This document shows, piece by piece, positions 1 to 8,929 of a DNA stretch of 64,000 nt; the stretch's first letter is position 1, and the number at the start of each line of letters is the position of its first letter. Source of the DNA: Streptomyces hundungensis (GTDB lineage: Bacteria; Actinomycetota; Actinomycetes; Streptomycetales; Streptomycetaceae); NCBI RefSeq assembly GCF_003627815.1, contig NZ_CP032698.1, positions 6,510,001 through 6,574,000 of the forward strand. Direction: 5' to 3'. The position numbers and the translations under genes are program-made. Under the pieces are notes generated by a model. The model searched no databases and was not told where the DNA came from. It saw only the letters and a program-made list of their open reading frames with translations.

Positions 1-1
1 G

Positions 2-319
2 CATGAGCACGCGATCACCGAGTACGCGGTCAAGCGCCTCCTGGAGGTGCCCGATCTGCGGATCATCGGCCCCACCACGGCCGAGGACCGCGGCGCGGCG
101 ATCTCCTTCACGCTCGGGGACATCCACCCGCACGACGTGGGCCAGGTCCTCGACGAGGAGGGCATCGCGGTCCGCGTCGGCCACCACTGTGCGCGCCCGG
201 TGTGCCTGCGCTACGGAATTCCCGCGACCACGCGAGCGTCTTTCTATCTGTACTCCACGCCCGCCGAGGTCGACGCCCTGGTGGACGGCTTGGAGCACGT
301 ACGAAACTTCTTCGGCTAG
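2..319 (+). CDS. sufS: Cysteine desulfurase SufS, C-terminal part
   Basis: This is the 3' end of a gene that begins before the window; about 105 residues are visible. The HHCARPVC segment carries the catalytic Cys of the SufS/class V aminotransferase fold, followed by the family's usual RASFYLYST and C-terminal helix. The enzyme takes sulfur from L-cysteine as an active-site persulfide and passes it to the SufU/SufBCD machinery for iron-sulfur cluster assembly in the cytoplasm. sufU follows 11 bp after the stop, so the two are an operon. The assignment is firm; only the N-terminus is missing. Confidence 0.93.
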   Translation, partial: HEHAITEYAVKRLLEVPDLRIIGPTTAEDRGAAISFTLGDIHPHDVGQVLDEEGIAVRVGHHCARPVCLRYGIPATTRASFYLYSTPAEVDALVDGLEHVRNFFG

Positions 320-330
320 GGGTTACCGAC

Positions 331-795
331 GTGAAGCTTGATTCGATGTACCAGGACGTCATCCTGGACCACTACAAGCACCCGCACGGCCGGGGCTTGC
401 GGGACGGTGACGCCGAGGTGCACCACGTGAACCCGACGTGCGGCGACGAGATCACCCTGCGGGTGAAGTACGACGGCTCGCGCATCGAGGACGTCTCGTA
501 CGAGGGCCAGGGCTGCTCGATCAGCCAGGCCAGCGCCTCGGTCCTCAACGACCTGCTGGTCGGCAAGGAGCTGGCCGACGCGCAGCGGATCCAGGAGACC
601 TTCCTGGAGCTGATGCAGTCCAAGGGCCAGTTGGAGCCCGACGACGCGATGGAGGAGGTCCTTGAGGACGCGGTGGCCTTCGCCGGCGTCTCCAAGTACC
701 CGGCCCGTGTGAAGTGTGCTCTGCTGAGCTGGATGGCGTGGAAGGACGCGACGGCCCAGGCTCTGGGCGACGTCGCCGAAAGGAAGACGGCATGA
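331..795 (+). CDS. sufU: Iron-sulfur assembly protein SufU
   Basis: A 154-residue IscU/SufU-like protein starting at GTG 331, just after sufS. An upstream in-frame start at 202 would overlap sufS and is unlikely. The three expected cysteines are visible in NPTCGDE, GQGCSIS and RVKCALL, which bind zinc or receive sulfur. In Gram-positive bacteria SufU works as a zinc-dependent sulfur-transfer partner of SufS. The stop overlaps the start of the next gene (ATGA), which indicates translational coupling. Confidence 0.93.
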   Translation: MKLDSMYQDVILDHYKHPHGRGLRDGDAEVHHVNPTCGDEITLRVKYDGSRIEDVSYEGQGCSISQASASVLNDLLVGKELADAQRIQETFLELMQSKGQLEPDDAMEEVLEDAVAFAGVSKYPARVKCALLSWMAWKDATAQALGDVAERKTA

Positions 796-1130
796 CCGAG
801 AACGCACAGGCGGCGATCAAGCCGGCGACCGAAGAAGAGATCCGCGAGGCGCTGTACGACGTCGTCGACCCCGAGCTGGGCATCGACGTCGTCAACCTCG
901 GCCTCATCTACGGCATCCACATCGACGACTCCAACGTCGTCACGCTGGACATGACCCTGACGTCGGCGGCCTGCCCGCTGACCGATGTGATCGAGGACCA
1001 GGCGAAGTCGGCGACCGACGGCATCGCCAGCGAGCTGAAGATCAACTGGGTCTGGATGCCGCCGTGGGGCCCGGACAAGATCACGGACGACGGCCGCGAG
1101 CAGCTGCGCGCGCTGGGCTTCAACGTCTGA
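792..1130 (+). CDS. MIP18/DUF59 metal-sulfur cluster assembly factor (SufT-like)
   Basis: A 112-residue protein whose ATG overlaps the sufU stop by 4 bases. It carries the MIP18/DUF59 signature DPELGIDVVNLGLIY near residues 30-45 and a conserved Cys in SAACPLTD. Members of this family act late in iron-sulfur protein maturation and sit at the 3' end of actinobacterial suf operons, as here. It is the last gene of the unit: a strong hairpin follows 17 bases after the stop. It could be named sufT, but I leave the symbol blank because usage varies. Confidence 0.9.
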   Translation: MTENAQAAIKPATEEEIREALYDVVDPELGIDVVNLGLIYGIHIDDSNVVTLDMTLTSAACPLTDVIEDQAKSATDGIASELKINWVWMPPWGPDKITDDGREQLRALGFNV

Positions 1131-1147
1131 GCTCCGCCCGCACGTCG

Positions 1148-1178
1148 AGGCCCCCGGCACCTCTGGTGCCGGGGGCCT
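1148..1178 (+). terminator. Terminator of the suf operon
   Basis: A perfect 14-bp inverted repeat (AGGCCCCCGGCACC and its complement) with a 3-nt loop lies 17 bases after the last suf gene. No U tract follows, as is common in Streptomyces. Confidence 0.85.
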
Positions 1179-1332
1179 TCGCATGGCAGGGTGCCGGAAA
1201 CGGGTTCCAGGTGCCAGGGGCGGGCGGCTGCTGATCGGCTGACGTTCGTCTGCTGTACGGATCGCGTACGCCCGCGCGTGGCGGGACGGCCGGAACCTAC
1301 TCGACGACACCCCGCCGACGAGAGGCCTCCCC

Positions 1333-2727
1333 GTGCCGCATCACCCGCCGCTCCGCCGTACCAAGGCCGTCGCGGCCGCCTCCGGAGTCCTCGCGCTGGC
1401 CGGCCTGGGGCTCAACCCCCCGGCGCACGCGGTGAGTTACGGGACCCCGACCATCGGGCTCTCGGCCTCCTACCTGTCCGGAGCCGTGGGCGCCACCGGG
1501 GACCCGGTCGTCACCGTGACCGTCGGGCAGAGCGGGGCCGACGCCTCGGCGCTCACCGTGGCCGCCTCGGCGAGCTCCACGTCGTCCGTGGCCGGCACCG
1601 GGGACGTTCAGGTCACCGGGACCGGCGCCGCCCGGCAGCTGTCCGTGACCGCGCACGGGCGCGGCTACACCGACCTCACCCTCAAGGTCACCGGACTCGG
1701 CGGCAAGAGCGCCACCAAGACGCTGCACTACGCCGCCTCCGCCGCCGTGCAGGGCGCCGCCGACACCCGCTACCTCACCGGCTCCAGCGACGCATCGGCC
1801 GCCGTGGACGTCGGGGGCGGCTATGCGGTCGTCGCCGACGACGAGTCCAACACGCTGCGCCTGTACGACCGTTCGGCCTCCGGAGCGCCCGTGCGGAGCT
1901 GGGACTTCAGCTCTGCGCTCGGGGTGTCGAAGGAGATCGACATCGAGGGCGCGGCCCGGGTCGGCGACACCATCTACTGGACCGGCTCGCTCGGCAACAA
2001 CAAGGACGGCGCGTACAAGGCGGACCGCAACACCGTCTTCACGACCACCGTCACCGGCTCGGGCGCCGCGACCCGCCTCACGCTCGGCGGCTCGTACAAG
2101 AAGCTGCGGGACGGACTCGTCGCCTGGGACCACGCCAACGGGGACCGCTTCGGCTTCGCGGCCGCGACCGCCGACGGCCAGGCGCCCAAGCAGATCGACG
2201 GGTTCAACGTGGAGGGCCTGGAGTTCGCGCCCGGCTCCACCAGCACCGCGTACATAGGGTTCCGGGCGCCGCTCGCGCCGCCGGTCGACGGCGGCAAGGC
2301 GCTGATCGTGCCCGTCACCAACTTCGACAAGGTCCTCGCTAGCGGCGCCAAGCCGGTGTTCGGCGCCGCCATCCAGCTCGACCTCGGTGGGCTCAGCATC
2401 CGCGACATCCGCAAGAACGCGGCCGACCAGTATCTGATCGTGGCCGGCTCCTGGGCCGCGGACGACAACTCCGACCCGTACGCGGTCTACTCCTGGGACG
2501 GAGTGGCCCAGCACGCCCCCGTCAAGCGGGCCGACCTGCCGACCAGTGACCCGGGCGGCTGGGAGGCCGTGGTGGACGTCCCGGACCTGAACCAGGCGGG
2601 CGCCAAGGCGCAGTTCATCACCGACGACGGCTCGGCCGACCTCTACGGCGACGGCACCGAGGCCAAGGACCTCCTCCACCCCGAGTGGAAGAAGTCCCGG
2701 GCCACGTGGTTCACGGTCACCGGCTGA
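1333..2727 (+). CDS. Secreted protein, DUF3616-like
   Basis: A 464-residue exported protein starting at GTG 1333. It begins with a Sec signal peptide: RRTK, a hydrophobic run VAAASGVLALAGLGL, and an AHA cleavage site near residue 34. Residues 40-140 form a low-complexity, beta-rich domain. Residues 145-460 look like a beta-propeller-like domain of the DUF3616 type (VVADDESNTLRLYD, IDIEGAARVGDTIYWTGS, VEGLEFAPGST), with several acidic, possibly metal-binding loops. The catalytic role is unknown. It converges with the membrane-protein gene downstream with only 6 bases between the stops. Confidence 0.7.
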   Translation: MPHHPPLRRTKAVAAASGVLALAGLGLNPPAHAVSYGTPTIGLSASYLSGAVGATGDPVVTVTVGQSGADASALTVAASASSTSSVAGTGDVQVTGTGAARQLSVTAHGRGYTDLTLKVTGLGGKSATKTLHYAASAAVQGAADTRYLTGSSDASAAVDVGGGYAVVADDESNTLRLYDRSASGAPVRSWDFSSALGVSKEIDIEGAARVGDTIYWTGSLGNNKDGAYKADRNTVFTTTVTGSGAATRLTLGGSYKKLRDGLVAWDHANGDRFGFAAATADGQAPKQIDGFNVEGLEFAPGSTSTAYIGFRAPLAPPVDGGKALIVPVTNFDKVLASGAKPVFGAAIQLDLGGLSIRDIRKNAADQYLIVAGSWAADDNSDPYAVYSWDGVAQHAPVKRADLPTSDPGGWEAVVDVPDLNQAGAKAQFITDDGSADLYGDGTEAKDLLHPEWKKSRATWFTVTG

Positions 2728-2733
2728 CCCGGA

Positions 2734-3939
2734 CTACCAGGTGCCCGTCGGGCCGGCCGGTGCCCGCGGGACGCCGGCCGCGTCCGCCAGCGCGGGCGCC
2801 AGGTCCTCGCGGCGCACTCGCTGGTCGATGTAGAGCAGACCGGCGGCGAGTTGGGGCAGCGTGGTCGACACGAACTGGCTGATCACCATGCCGACCAGAT
2901 ACAGCACCACGATGATGGCGACGGCCGAGACCAGGCCGCCGGTCGAGTGGTCGCCCAGGGTCAGGGGCATCGCCGCGAACAACCCGCCGTAGGTGAACGG
3001 CAGTTGAATGAAGTAGCCGATCACGCCGCTCATCATGGTGACGAGGATCAGGATGCCGAAGCTCCGCCACCAGGCGTCCTTGACCAGGTGGGCCGAGCGG
3101 CGCAGCGCCTGCACGGGGCGCTGCTTCTCCAGCACCGCGATCGCGGGGGCGAAGCCGTAGCGCACCCACAGCCAGGTGCCGACCGGCATCAGGACGAGGG
3201 CGGCCAGGGCGAACAGGAGCATCGGCACGGGCGACGGGGCGTGGTGGCGGGAGGTCGACAGGAACATCGCCGTCGGCGCCACCACGAACAGGAGCGCCAT
3301 GGCCAGCATGGCCGCCCACTGGACCGCCACCACGCCGAGCACGGCGGGGAACCTGGACCACGCCTTGCGCCACACGGTGGCGAAGGTGGTGCTGCGGCCC
3401 AGGACCGCGTCCTGGAGCACGGCCGGGACGGCCGAGTACACCCAGGCCATCGCGACGAGCCACATCACCATCGCGACGACCACGACGACGGCCCCCGCGA
3501 TCACCACCGGCTGCACGTCGGAGCGCGCCGGGGCCACCCGGCCGGTGGTGTCGAAGACCAGGACGAGATGGTCGTGCACGGCGGCCACGGCGATCGCCGC
3601 CGCCCCGCACATCGCCAACGCCGCGAGCCCGTACGCCACGAGGGCCATCCCGAAGAGCTGCTTCCAGTGGCGGCCCAGGGCCGAGAAGGCGCCGCCGAGG
3701 ATGTCGCCGAGGCTCAGCGGCCCGAGCGGAATGACACCCGGCTTCGGCGGGGGCGGCATCCAGCCACCGCCCCAGCCCGGCCCCCAGCCCGGCGGCGGCC
3801 CGGGCGGCCCACCCTGGAAGCCCCAGCCCGGCGGCGGTCCCGGCGGTCCCGGCGGGGGCCCCGGCGGTCCCGGCGGGGGCCCCGGCGGTCCCGGCGGGGG
3901 CCCCGGCGGTCCGCCCTGGGCTCCGGGCCCCCACCCCAT
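2734..3939 (-). CDS. Proline-rich multi-pass membrane protein
   Basis: A 401-residue protein from the ATG at 3939; longer upstream readings lack family-like sequence. Residues 1-60 are an unusual low-complexity tail of about four GPPGPPP heptads (21-bp DNA repeats) and WGPGWGGGW. After that come about six hydrophobic segments and an amphipathic region with ALRRSAHLVKDAWWRSFGI. The architecture resembles the glycerophosphoryl diester phosphodiesterase membrane-domain proteins common in actinobacteria, which have no catalytic domain. I infer a membrane role with no known substrate. It is transcribed alone, facing the secreted-protein gene. Confidence 0.65.
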   Translation of the reverse strand: MGWGPGAQGGPPGPPPGPPGPPPGPPGPPPGPPGPPPGWGFQGGPPGPPPGWGPGWGGGWMPPPPKPGVIPLGPLSLGDILGGAFSALGRHWKQLFGMALVAYGLAALAMCGAAAIAVAAVHDHLVLVFDTTGRVAPARSDVQPVVIAGAVVVVVAMVMWLVAMAWVYSAVPAVLQDAVLGRSTTFATVWRKAWSRFPAVLGVVAVQWAAMLAMALLFVVAPTAMFLSTSRHHAPSPVPMLLFALAALVLMPVGTWLWVRYGFAPAIAVLEKQRPVQALRRSAHLVKDAWWRSFGILILVTMMSGVIGYFIQLPFTYGGLFAAMPLTLGDHSTGGLVSAVAIIVVLYLVGMVISQFVSTTLPQLAAGLLYIDQRVRREDLAPALADAAGVPRAPAGPTGTW

Positions 3940-4166
3940 GTCCTGCGCCACCGCGACCTCACACTTCCCGTACGTCTCCGCACGTCCCGTCCCCTGATCG
4001 ATCGCCTTACCGTAGCCCGCGCGGCCTGCGGCTTCGGCTCGGGGCGTGCTCTGTGACCCGGCCGGAACAACGGGAGCCCGCCGAGGGCCCGCCGTTGCGC
4101 CCTGGACGGCGGCAACCGCCTCCGGGCACTGCTCCCCGGCCGCGCGTGCGCTCATATCCTGGACGC

Positions 4167-4490
4167 ATGCCCTACGTCCTGCTCGCCTGCGCCATCGGTT
4201 CGGAGATCGTCGCGACATCCGCGCTGAAGTACAGCGAGGGGTTCACCAGGCTCTGGCCCTCACTGATCACCGGCGTCGGCTATCTGCTCGCGTTCTTCCT
4301 CCTGTCGCTGACGCTGAAGTCCCTGTCCGTGGGCACCGCGTACGCGATCTGGTCCGGCGTGGGCACGGCGGTCATCGCCGCCGTCGGCATGGTGTTCATG
4401 GGCGAGGCGATGACCGCCGCCAAGATCGCCGGGATCGCCCTCATCATCGGCGGAGTGGTGCTGCTCAACCTGGGTGGCGCGGCGCACTGA
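4167..4490 (+). CDS. Small multidrug resistance (SMR) family transporter
   Basis: A 107-residue, four-helix protein from the ATG at 4167. Glu13 in GSEIVAT is the essential proton/substrate-binding glutamate of EmrE-type transporters. AYAIWSGVGTA and the C-terminal GEAMTAAKIAGIALIIGGVVLL also match the family. It probably works as a dimer exchanging cationic compounds for protons in the inner membrane. The 127 bases upstream show no guanidine riboswitch, so a guanidinium-exporter reading is not supported. It converges with the HxlR fusion gene. Confidence 0.88.
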   Translation: MPYVLLACAIGSEIVATSALKYSEGFTRLWPSLITGVGYLLAFFLLSLTLKSLSVGTAYAIWSGVGTAVIAAVGMVFMGEAMTAAKIAGIALIIGGVVLLNLGGAAH

Positions 4491-4533
4491 GGCGGCGGGC
4501 GCGCCTCGGCGGGCGCGCTCACCGAGTGCCGCT

Positions 4534-5415
4534 TCAGGCACCGGCGCGCAGGACCGCCGCGAGCGCGGCCCGCACGCTCGCCTCGATGTCGGTGATCGGA
4601 TAGATCGCCTCGACCACCGTACGGTCCCGGTCGACCACCAGGGTCAGGCGCTTGAGCCGGGTCACCCCCGCCACGCGGAAGGTGGGCAGCCGCAACGCCG
4701 CCGTCAGGTCGAGACCGGCGTCCGAGAGCAACCGGAAGCGCAGGGCCTCCTTGTCGGCGAACGCCCTTTGCTCGTCCGGGCGTTGGGTCGACACCCCGCG
4801 CACGCTCGCACCCGCGGCGGTGAACTCGGCCAGCTGGTCGCGGAAGGTGCAGGACTCCAGGGTGCAGCCGCGAGCGCCGGGGATCTGGGCCCAGCCGGGC
4901 GGGTAGGACTCGGCGCGGGCGTAGGCGCCGGGGAAGCAGTACAGGACCGTGTACGGGGCCGAGGGCGCGACCGGGTCCGTCAACTCCCCGTTGAAATCGG
5001 TCAGTTGGAGCTCCGGCACCCGGGTGCCGACCAGCTCCCGGACCCGCTCGGTCTCGCCGGACGTCTCGGTCGAGGTGGCCATCGTCTCTCCTTCTCCCAG
5101 CACCCAGGTGTCTCCCCAGTCCTGGAGCGCGATCAGTACGGGCAGCAGGGCGCGGCCGTGCGGGGTGAGCCGGTACTCGTGGCGCACCGGGCGCTCCTGG
5201 TACGGCTCGCGCACCAGAACCCCGCACTCCACCAGGAGCTTCAGCCGTTCGGCGAGGACCTTGCGGGACATGCCGAGCTCTCGCTGGAGCGCGTCGAAGC
5301 GGTGCACCCCGCGCGCCGCGTCGCGCACGATCAGCAGGGTCCACCAGTCGCCCACCACGTCCAGGGCCTGGGCGATGGCGCAGTGCTCGCCGTCGAGCCG
5401 AGTGCGTTGGGGCAT
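4534..5415 (-). CDS. HxlR-type regulator fused to a peroxiredoxin domain
   Basis: A single 293-residue reading frame with two domains. Residues 1-110 are an HxlR winged helix (LDGEHCAIAQALDVVGDWWTLLIVRDA, SRKVLAERLKLLVECGVL). Residues 112-293 are a redoxin of the BCP type with two Cys in GCTLESCTFRD. The usual proline/threonine context of the peroxidatic Cys is altered (IPGARGC). HxlR proteins are often redox or aldehyde sensors, so a peroxidase-linked repressor is plausible. At 5082 an internal ATG lies behind a strong AAGGAG site, so the redoxin (182 aa) may also be made separately. Confidence 0.85.
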   Translation of the reverse strand: MPQRTRLDGEHCAIAQALDVVGDWWTLLIVRDAARGVHRFDALQRELGMSRKVLAERLKLLVECGVLVREPYQERPVRHEYRLTPHGRALLPVLIALQDWGDTWVLGEGETMATSTETSGETERVRELVGTRVPELQLTDFNGELTDPVAPSAPYTVLYCFPGAYARAESYPPGWAQIPGARGCTLESCTFRDQLAEFTAAGASVRGVSTQRPDEQRAFADKEALRFRLLSDAGLDLTAALRLPTFRVAGVTRLKRLTLVVDRDRTVVEAIYPITDIEASVRAALAAVLRAGA

Positions 5416-5528
5416 GTGCCCATCCTTTCGCGGGGCTGGGCGCCGGAATGGCTCCCCGAGTGGCTCGCGCGCCGCCGACCTGCGGGGATCATGCTGCCAT
5501 AGTCAGTTCCCTCTGGGAACCCGCTGCC

Positions 5529-5753
5529 TCAAGGGGTCGACGGGAGCGGGATCTCCGTGTCGTGTTCCTGACGCATGTGTCGCCTGATCCGCACACGGGC
5601 GTCGACCTCGGCCGACTGGTCGCGTTCCCGCACCGCCAGGCGGAGCCGCGCGGTGAGGGCGGTACACGCTCCGCACTCCTCGGCGTCCTGGGGCGGTGCC
5701 TCTGCGAGCGGCATCGTGTAATAGCCGGTCCCGGGTGGTTGGCTCGCGAACAT
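5529..5753 (-). CDS. Small hydrophilic protein divergent from a GntR regulator
   Basis: A 74-residue protein, preferring the ATG at 5751-5753 over longer in-frame starts that run into the promoter. It has CxxC (ECGACTALTARLRLA) and a charged helix rich in Arg and Asp. I do not recognise a function. Small proteins of this kind recur next to GntR regulators in Streptomyces genomes. It is transcribed away from the GntR gene and the shared control region holds inverted repeats. Confidence 0.55.
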   Translation of the reverse strand: MFASQPPGTGYYTMPLAEAPPQDAEECGACTALTARLRLAVRERDQSAEVDARVRIRRHMRQEHDTEIPLPSTP

Positions 5754-5787
5754 TCGGGTGCTCCCCTCGTCCTCACTCGTCTGTGTA

Positions 5788-5842
5788 CTAGTGCAGTCTC
5801 CGAAGTGTTGGAAGCACTCCACAAGGGTGGCGAGTGCACTAG
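5788..5842. promoter_or_regulatory. Candidate GntR operator between divergent genes
   Basis: CTAGTGCA at 5788-5795 and its exact complement TGCACTAG at 5835-5842 flank a smaller AGTG-N7-CACT dyad near 5805-5818. The location between the small protein and the GntR gene, and the TA-rich core, suit an autoregulatory GntR site. Binding is inferred, not shown. Confidence 0.5.
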
Positions 5843-5888
5843 GGTGCCGAGTGCCAGGACGGCTCAACTCCCGTGAGGAGAACGGCAG

Positions 5889-6611
5889 ATGCCCGGAGAG
5901 AAGACGTTCACGAAGATCGCCGGCCACTTCCGCGAACGGATCATGTCGGGGGAGCTCGGGCCGGGGGACCGGTTGCCGACCAACCGGGAGATCGCCGGCA
6001 ACTGGCAGACCGCCGCGGCCACGGTGTCGCGCGCACTACAGGCGCTCCAGGTCGAGGGGTACATCAGGACCACCCCGCGTGGAACGTTCGTGGCGGACGA
6101 TCCCGTGTGGACCCTCACGCCCAAGGACCGCCTGGAGCGCGTGCAGCGGGTCAGGAGTTTCCTTGCCGACGGCGAGACGTCGCGGGTGACGGCGGCCGAA
6201 CTCGTCAAGCCGCCGCTGTACGTCGCGGACCTCCTCGACCTGGAGGCCGGGGACCAAGTCATCCGGAGGGAGTGGCTCGCCGGGCGCGGCAAGACCCGCA
6301 CCGTGTTCGCCGTGACGTGGTACCCGGCGCCGTTCGCCGTCCTGGTGCCGGACCTGCTCAACACCTCGCCCGGCCGGAACCACGGGCTCACGGCCAGGAT
6401 TCTGGAAGCGACGGGCCGCACGATCACACACGCCAGGGACGACATGCACGCCCGCCAGGCCGACGCCCGCGAGGCAAGCGCCCTGGCCCTGCCGGTGGGC
6501 GCTCCGGTGCTGGCGGGCGTCCACCGCTGGTCCGACGACGAGGGTGTCATCGAGTACGGGGAGTGGTGCCTCCCGCCACGGTTCACGATCGGCTACGAGT
6601 ACACACCCTGA
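5889..6611 (+). CDS. GntR/HutC-family transcriptional regulator
   Basis: A 240-residue regulator. An N-terminal winged helix (residues 5-70: [36 protein letters not shown]) is followed by a UTRA-type effector domain from about residue 90 ([33 protein letters not shown]). The family binds a small ligand to release operator DNA. The ligand cannot be read from context: its neighbours are a small unknown protein and dapD, the latter probably unrelated. The ATG has a GAGGAG ribosome site. Confidence 0.88.
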   Translation: MPGEKTFTKIAGHFRERIMSGELGPGDRLPTNREIAGNWQTAAATVSRALQALQVEGYIRTTPRGTFVADDPVWTLTPKDRLERVQRVRSFLADGETSRVTAAELVKPPLYVADLLDLEAGDQVIRREWLAGRGKTRTVFAVTWYPAPFAVLVPDLLNTSPGRNHGLTARILEATGRTITHARDDMHARQADAREASALALPVGAPVLAGVHRWSDDEGVIEYGEWCLPPRFTIGYEYTP

Positions 6612-6847
6612 CCGGGGGCGGCGGGACACGCGAAGGGCGCGCCCTCGCGAGGGCGGGTCCAGCGCGGACCGGGATCTCGCCGTCGCGAGGGCGGAGCTCA
6701 CGGGCAGGGTGTCCGGTGCCGGGGCTGCGACGTCGGGCACGCGTACCTCGGCGGCGGGTGCCCGCGCCCCGCGGGCGGGGGCGGACACGGGACCGGCACT
6801 TGAGACCGGTTCGCCCCGGCGGGTCGTGGCCGGTTAGGTTTTGGGGC

Positions 6848-7840
6848 ATGACCGACACGACTACCGCTACGACCGGCGCCGCGGCCGCCGGACTCGCCAC
6901 CATCGCCGCCGACGGCACCATCCTGGACACCTGGTTCCCCGCCCCCGAGCTCGTGACCGTGGCCGAGCCCGGCCCGGCCGGCACCGAGCGCCTCTCCGCC
7001 GAGCGCGCCGCCGAACTGCTCGGCGCGGGTGCGCTCAAGGCCGTCGGCGCCGACGAGCGCCGCGGGGTCGAGGTCGTCGCCGTCCGCACGGTCATCGCCT
7101 CGCTCGACGACAAGCCGCTGGACGCGCACGACGCGTATCTGCGGCTGCACCTCCTCTCCCACCGGCTCGTCAAGCCGCACGGCCAGAACCTCGACGGACT
7201 CTTCGGCCTGCTCGCCAACGTGGCCTGGACCTCGCTCGGCCCGGTCGCCGTGGACGACGTCGAGACCGTGCGCCTCAACGCCCGCGCCGAGGGGCTGCAC
7301 CTCCAGGTGACGTCCATCGACAAGTTCCCGCGCATGACGGACTACGTCGCGCCCAAGGGCGTACGCATCGCCGACGCCGACCGGGTGCGCCTCGGGGCCC
7401 ACCTCGCCGAGGGCACGACCGTCATGCACGAAGGCTTCGTCAACTTCAACGCCGGCACGCTCGGCACGTCCATGGTCGAGGGGCGCATCTCGGCCGGCGT
7501 CGTCGTCGGCGATGGCTCCGACATCGGCGGCGGCGCGTCCACGATGGGCACGCTCTCGGGCGGCGGCAACGTCCGCATCGTCATCGGGGAGCGGTGCCTG
7601 GTGGGGGCCGAGGCGGGCGTCGGGATCGCGCTCGGGGACGAGTGCGTCGTCGAGGCGGGGCTGTACGTCACCGCCGGTACGCGCGTGACGATGCCGGACG
7701 GGCAGATCGTCAAGGCGCGGGAGCTGTCGGGGGCGTCCAACATTCTGTTCCGGCGGAACTCCGTCACGGGGGCGGTTGAGGCGCGGCCCAACAATGCGGT
7801 GTGGGGTGGGCTGAACGAGGTGCTGCACGCGCACAACTAG
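6848..7840 (+). CDS. dapD: 2,3,4,5-tetrahydropyridine-2,6-dicarboxylate N-succinyltransferase
   Basis: A 330-residue actinobacterial DapD. The C-terminal half shows the left-handed beta-helix hexapeptide pattern ([40 protein letters not shown]), and the C-terminus is intact ([12 protein letters not shown]). The enzyme succinylates tetrahydrodipicolinate in the succinylase branch of lysine/diaminopimelate synthesis, feeding cell wall and protein. The insertion sequence begins at the base after its TAG stop. Any downstream gene originally co-transcribed is now cut off. Confidence 0.95.
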   Translation: MTDTTTATTGAAAAGLATIAADGTILDTWFPAPELVTVAEPGPAGTERLSAERAAELLGAGALKAVGADERRGVEVVAVRTVIASLDDKPLDAHDAYLRLHLLSHRLVKPHGQNLDGLFGLLANVAWTSLGPVAVDDVETVRLNARAEGLHLQVTSIDKFPRMTDYVAPKGVRIADADRVRLGAHLAEGTTVMHEGFVNFNAGTLGTSMVEGRISAGVVVGDGSDIGGGASTMGTLSGGGNVRIVIGERCLVGAEAGVGIALGDECVVEAGLYVTAGTRVTMPDGQIVKARELSGASNILFRRNSVTGAVEARPNNAVWGGLNEVLHAHN

Positions 7841-8842
7841 ATGAATGAGTCCAAGGGGTGGCCTGCGGACATGGCACGAGGGTGCCCATTGTCAGTGTGT
7901 GAAGACAGACGTAGACACCCTCGCGACAGCACTCTATGCCCGGATCGACGACGAGTTGAAGGCTTCGCCTCGGTTGGCTCCGTGGCGGCCGGCCGTCGGG
8001 ATCGGTCCTACGCTCAGTGACGCTGAACTGGTCACTCTCGCGGTGATGTCAGCGCTGCTCGGTTACACCTCCGAGCGGCGCTGGCTGCGCCGCGTCGAGC
8101 GGGACTTCGGCCACCTGTTCCCTTATGTGCCCCAGCAGTCCGGCTACAACAAGCGGTTACGCGGCGCGTCCTCGCTGGTCACCAGCATGATCCGGATCCT
8201 GGCGGTGGATACCTCGCTGTGGAGCGACGACGTGTGGCTGGTCGACTCCACCCCCGTGGGCTGCGGCTGCTCGCGCGAGACAGCCAAACGATCGGACCTG
8301 GCCGGCTGGGCCCAGTACGGCTACTGCGCGTCGCATTCCCGGTACTTCTGGGGGCTGCGGCTGCATTTGGTGTGCACGCTCGGCGGACTGCCGATCCTGT
8401 TCGCGCTCACCGGCGCGAAGGCCGATGAACGCGAAACGCTGCGCGACATGCTCGACACCGCGCCCGACGTTGCCGTCTCCCATCCCGGCCAGACGATCAT
8501 CGGCGACAAGAACTACTACGGCCGCGAGTTCGAGCACGACCTTGCTGAGCGTCACTTCGAGTTGCTGCGGCCGGCCCGCAAGGGGGAGACCGAGCGGGCC
8601 GGGGCGCACCTGTTCAAGCCGCTGCGGCAAGTGATCGAGTCGATCAACCAGACCTTCAAAGGGCAGCTCGACCTGGAGCGACATGGCGGCAAGAGCCCGG
8701 CCGCGGTCGCGGTCCGCGTCCTGTGCCGGATCCTCGCACTCACAGCGGCGATCTGGCACAACGACAAGACCGGACAGCCAGTCAAACGATCACTGACTGC
8801 CTACGATCACTGACCGCAACCACACCCCTTGGACTCATTCAT
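7841..8842 (+). mobile_element. IS982-family insertion sequence, complete
   Basis: A 1002-bp element with perfect 20-bp terminal inverted repeats (ATGAATGAGTCCAAGGGGTG at 7841-7860, its complement at 8823-8842). It is flanked on both sides by CTAG (7837-7840 and 8843-8846), which could be a short target duplication or, being palindromic, part of the ends. It holds one intact transposase gene. The matching ends and open frame suggest recent insertion and possible activity. Confidence 0.92.
7899..8813 (+). CDS. IS982-family transposase
   Basis: A 304-residue DDE transposase starting at GTG 7899; an upstream ATG in the inverted repeat (7845) is less likely. Visible catalytic-core segments are WLVDSTPVGCG (first Asp), IIGDKNYYG (second Asp) and a C-terminal RQVIESINQTFKGQ (Glu), which fit IS982. 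A TTA leucine codon at 8157-8159 makes translation dependent on the rare bldA-type tRNA in Streptomyces. No frameshift is seen, so the enzyme should be functional. Confidence 0.9.
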   Translation: MKTDVDTLATALYARIDDELKASPRLAPWRPAVGIGPTLSDAELVTLAVMSALLGYTSERRWLRRVERDFGHLFPYVPQQSGYNKRLRGASSLVTSMIRILAVDTSLWSDDVWLVDSTPVGCGCSRETAKRSDLAGWAQYGYCASHSRYFWGLRLHLVCTLGGLPILFALTGAKADERETLRDMLDTAPDVAVSHPGQTIIGDKNYYGREFEHDLAERHFELLRPARKGETERAGAHLFKPLRQVIESINQTFKGQLDLERHGGKSPAAVAVRVLCRILALTAAIWHNDKTGQPVKRSLTAYDH

Positions 8843-8929
8843 CTAGCCGGAGTCGCCCGGCAGTCGGCGTCACCGGGGGTCCACCCCCGGACCCCTGCCG
8901 TGCGTCCGCCCGGGGTTGCCTCCGTGGGG

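Noticed and set aside
4040..4166. Guanidine riboswitch before the SMR gene
   Set aside because: Neither the ACGR-loop hairpins nor other conserved core elements are visible.
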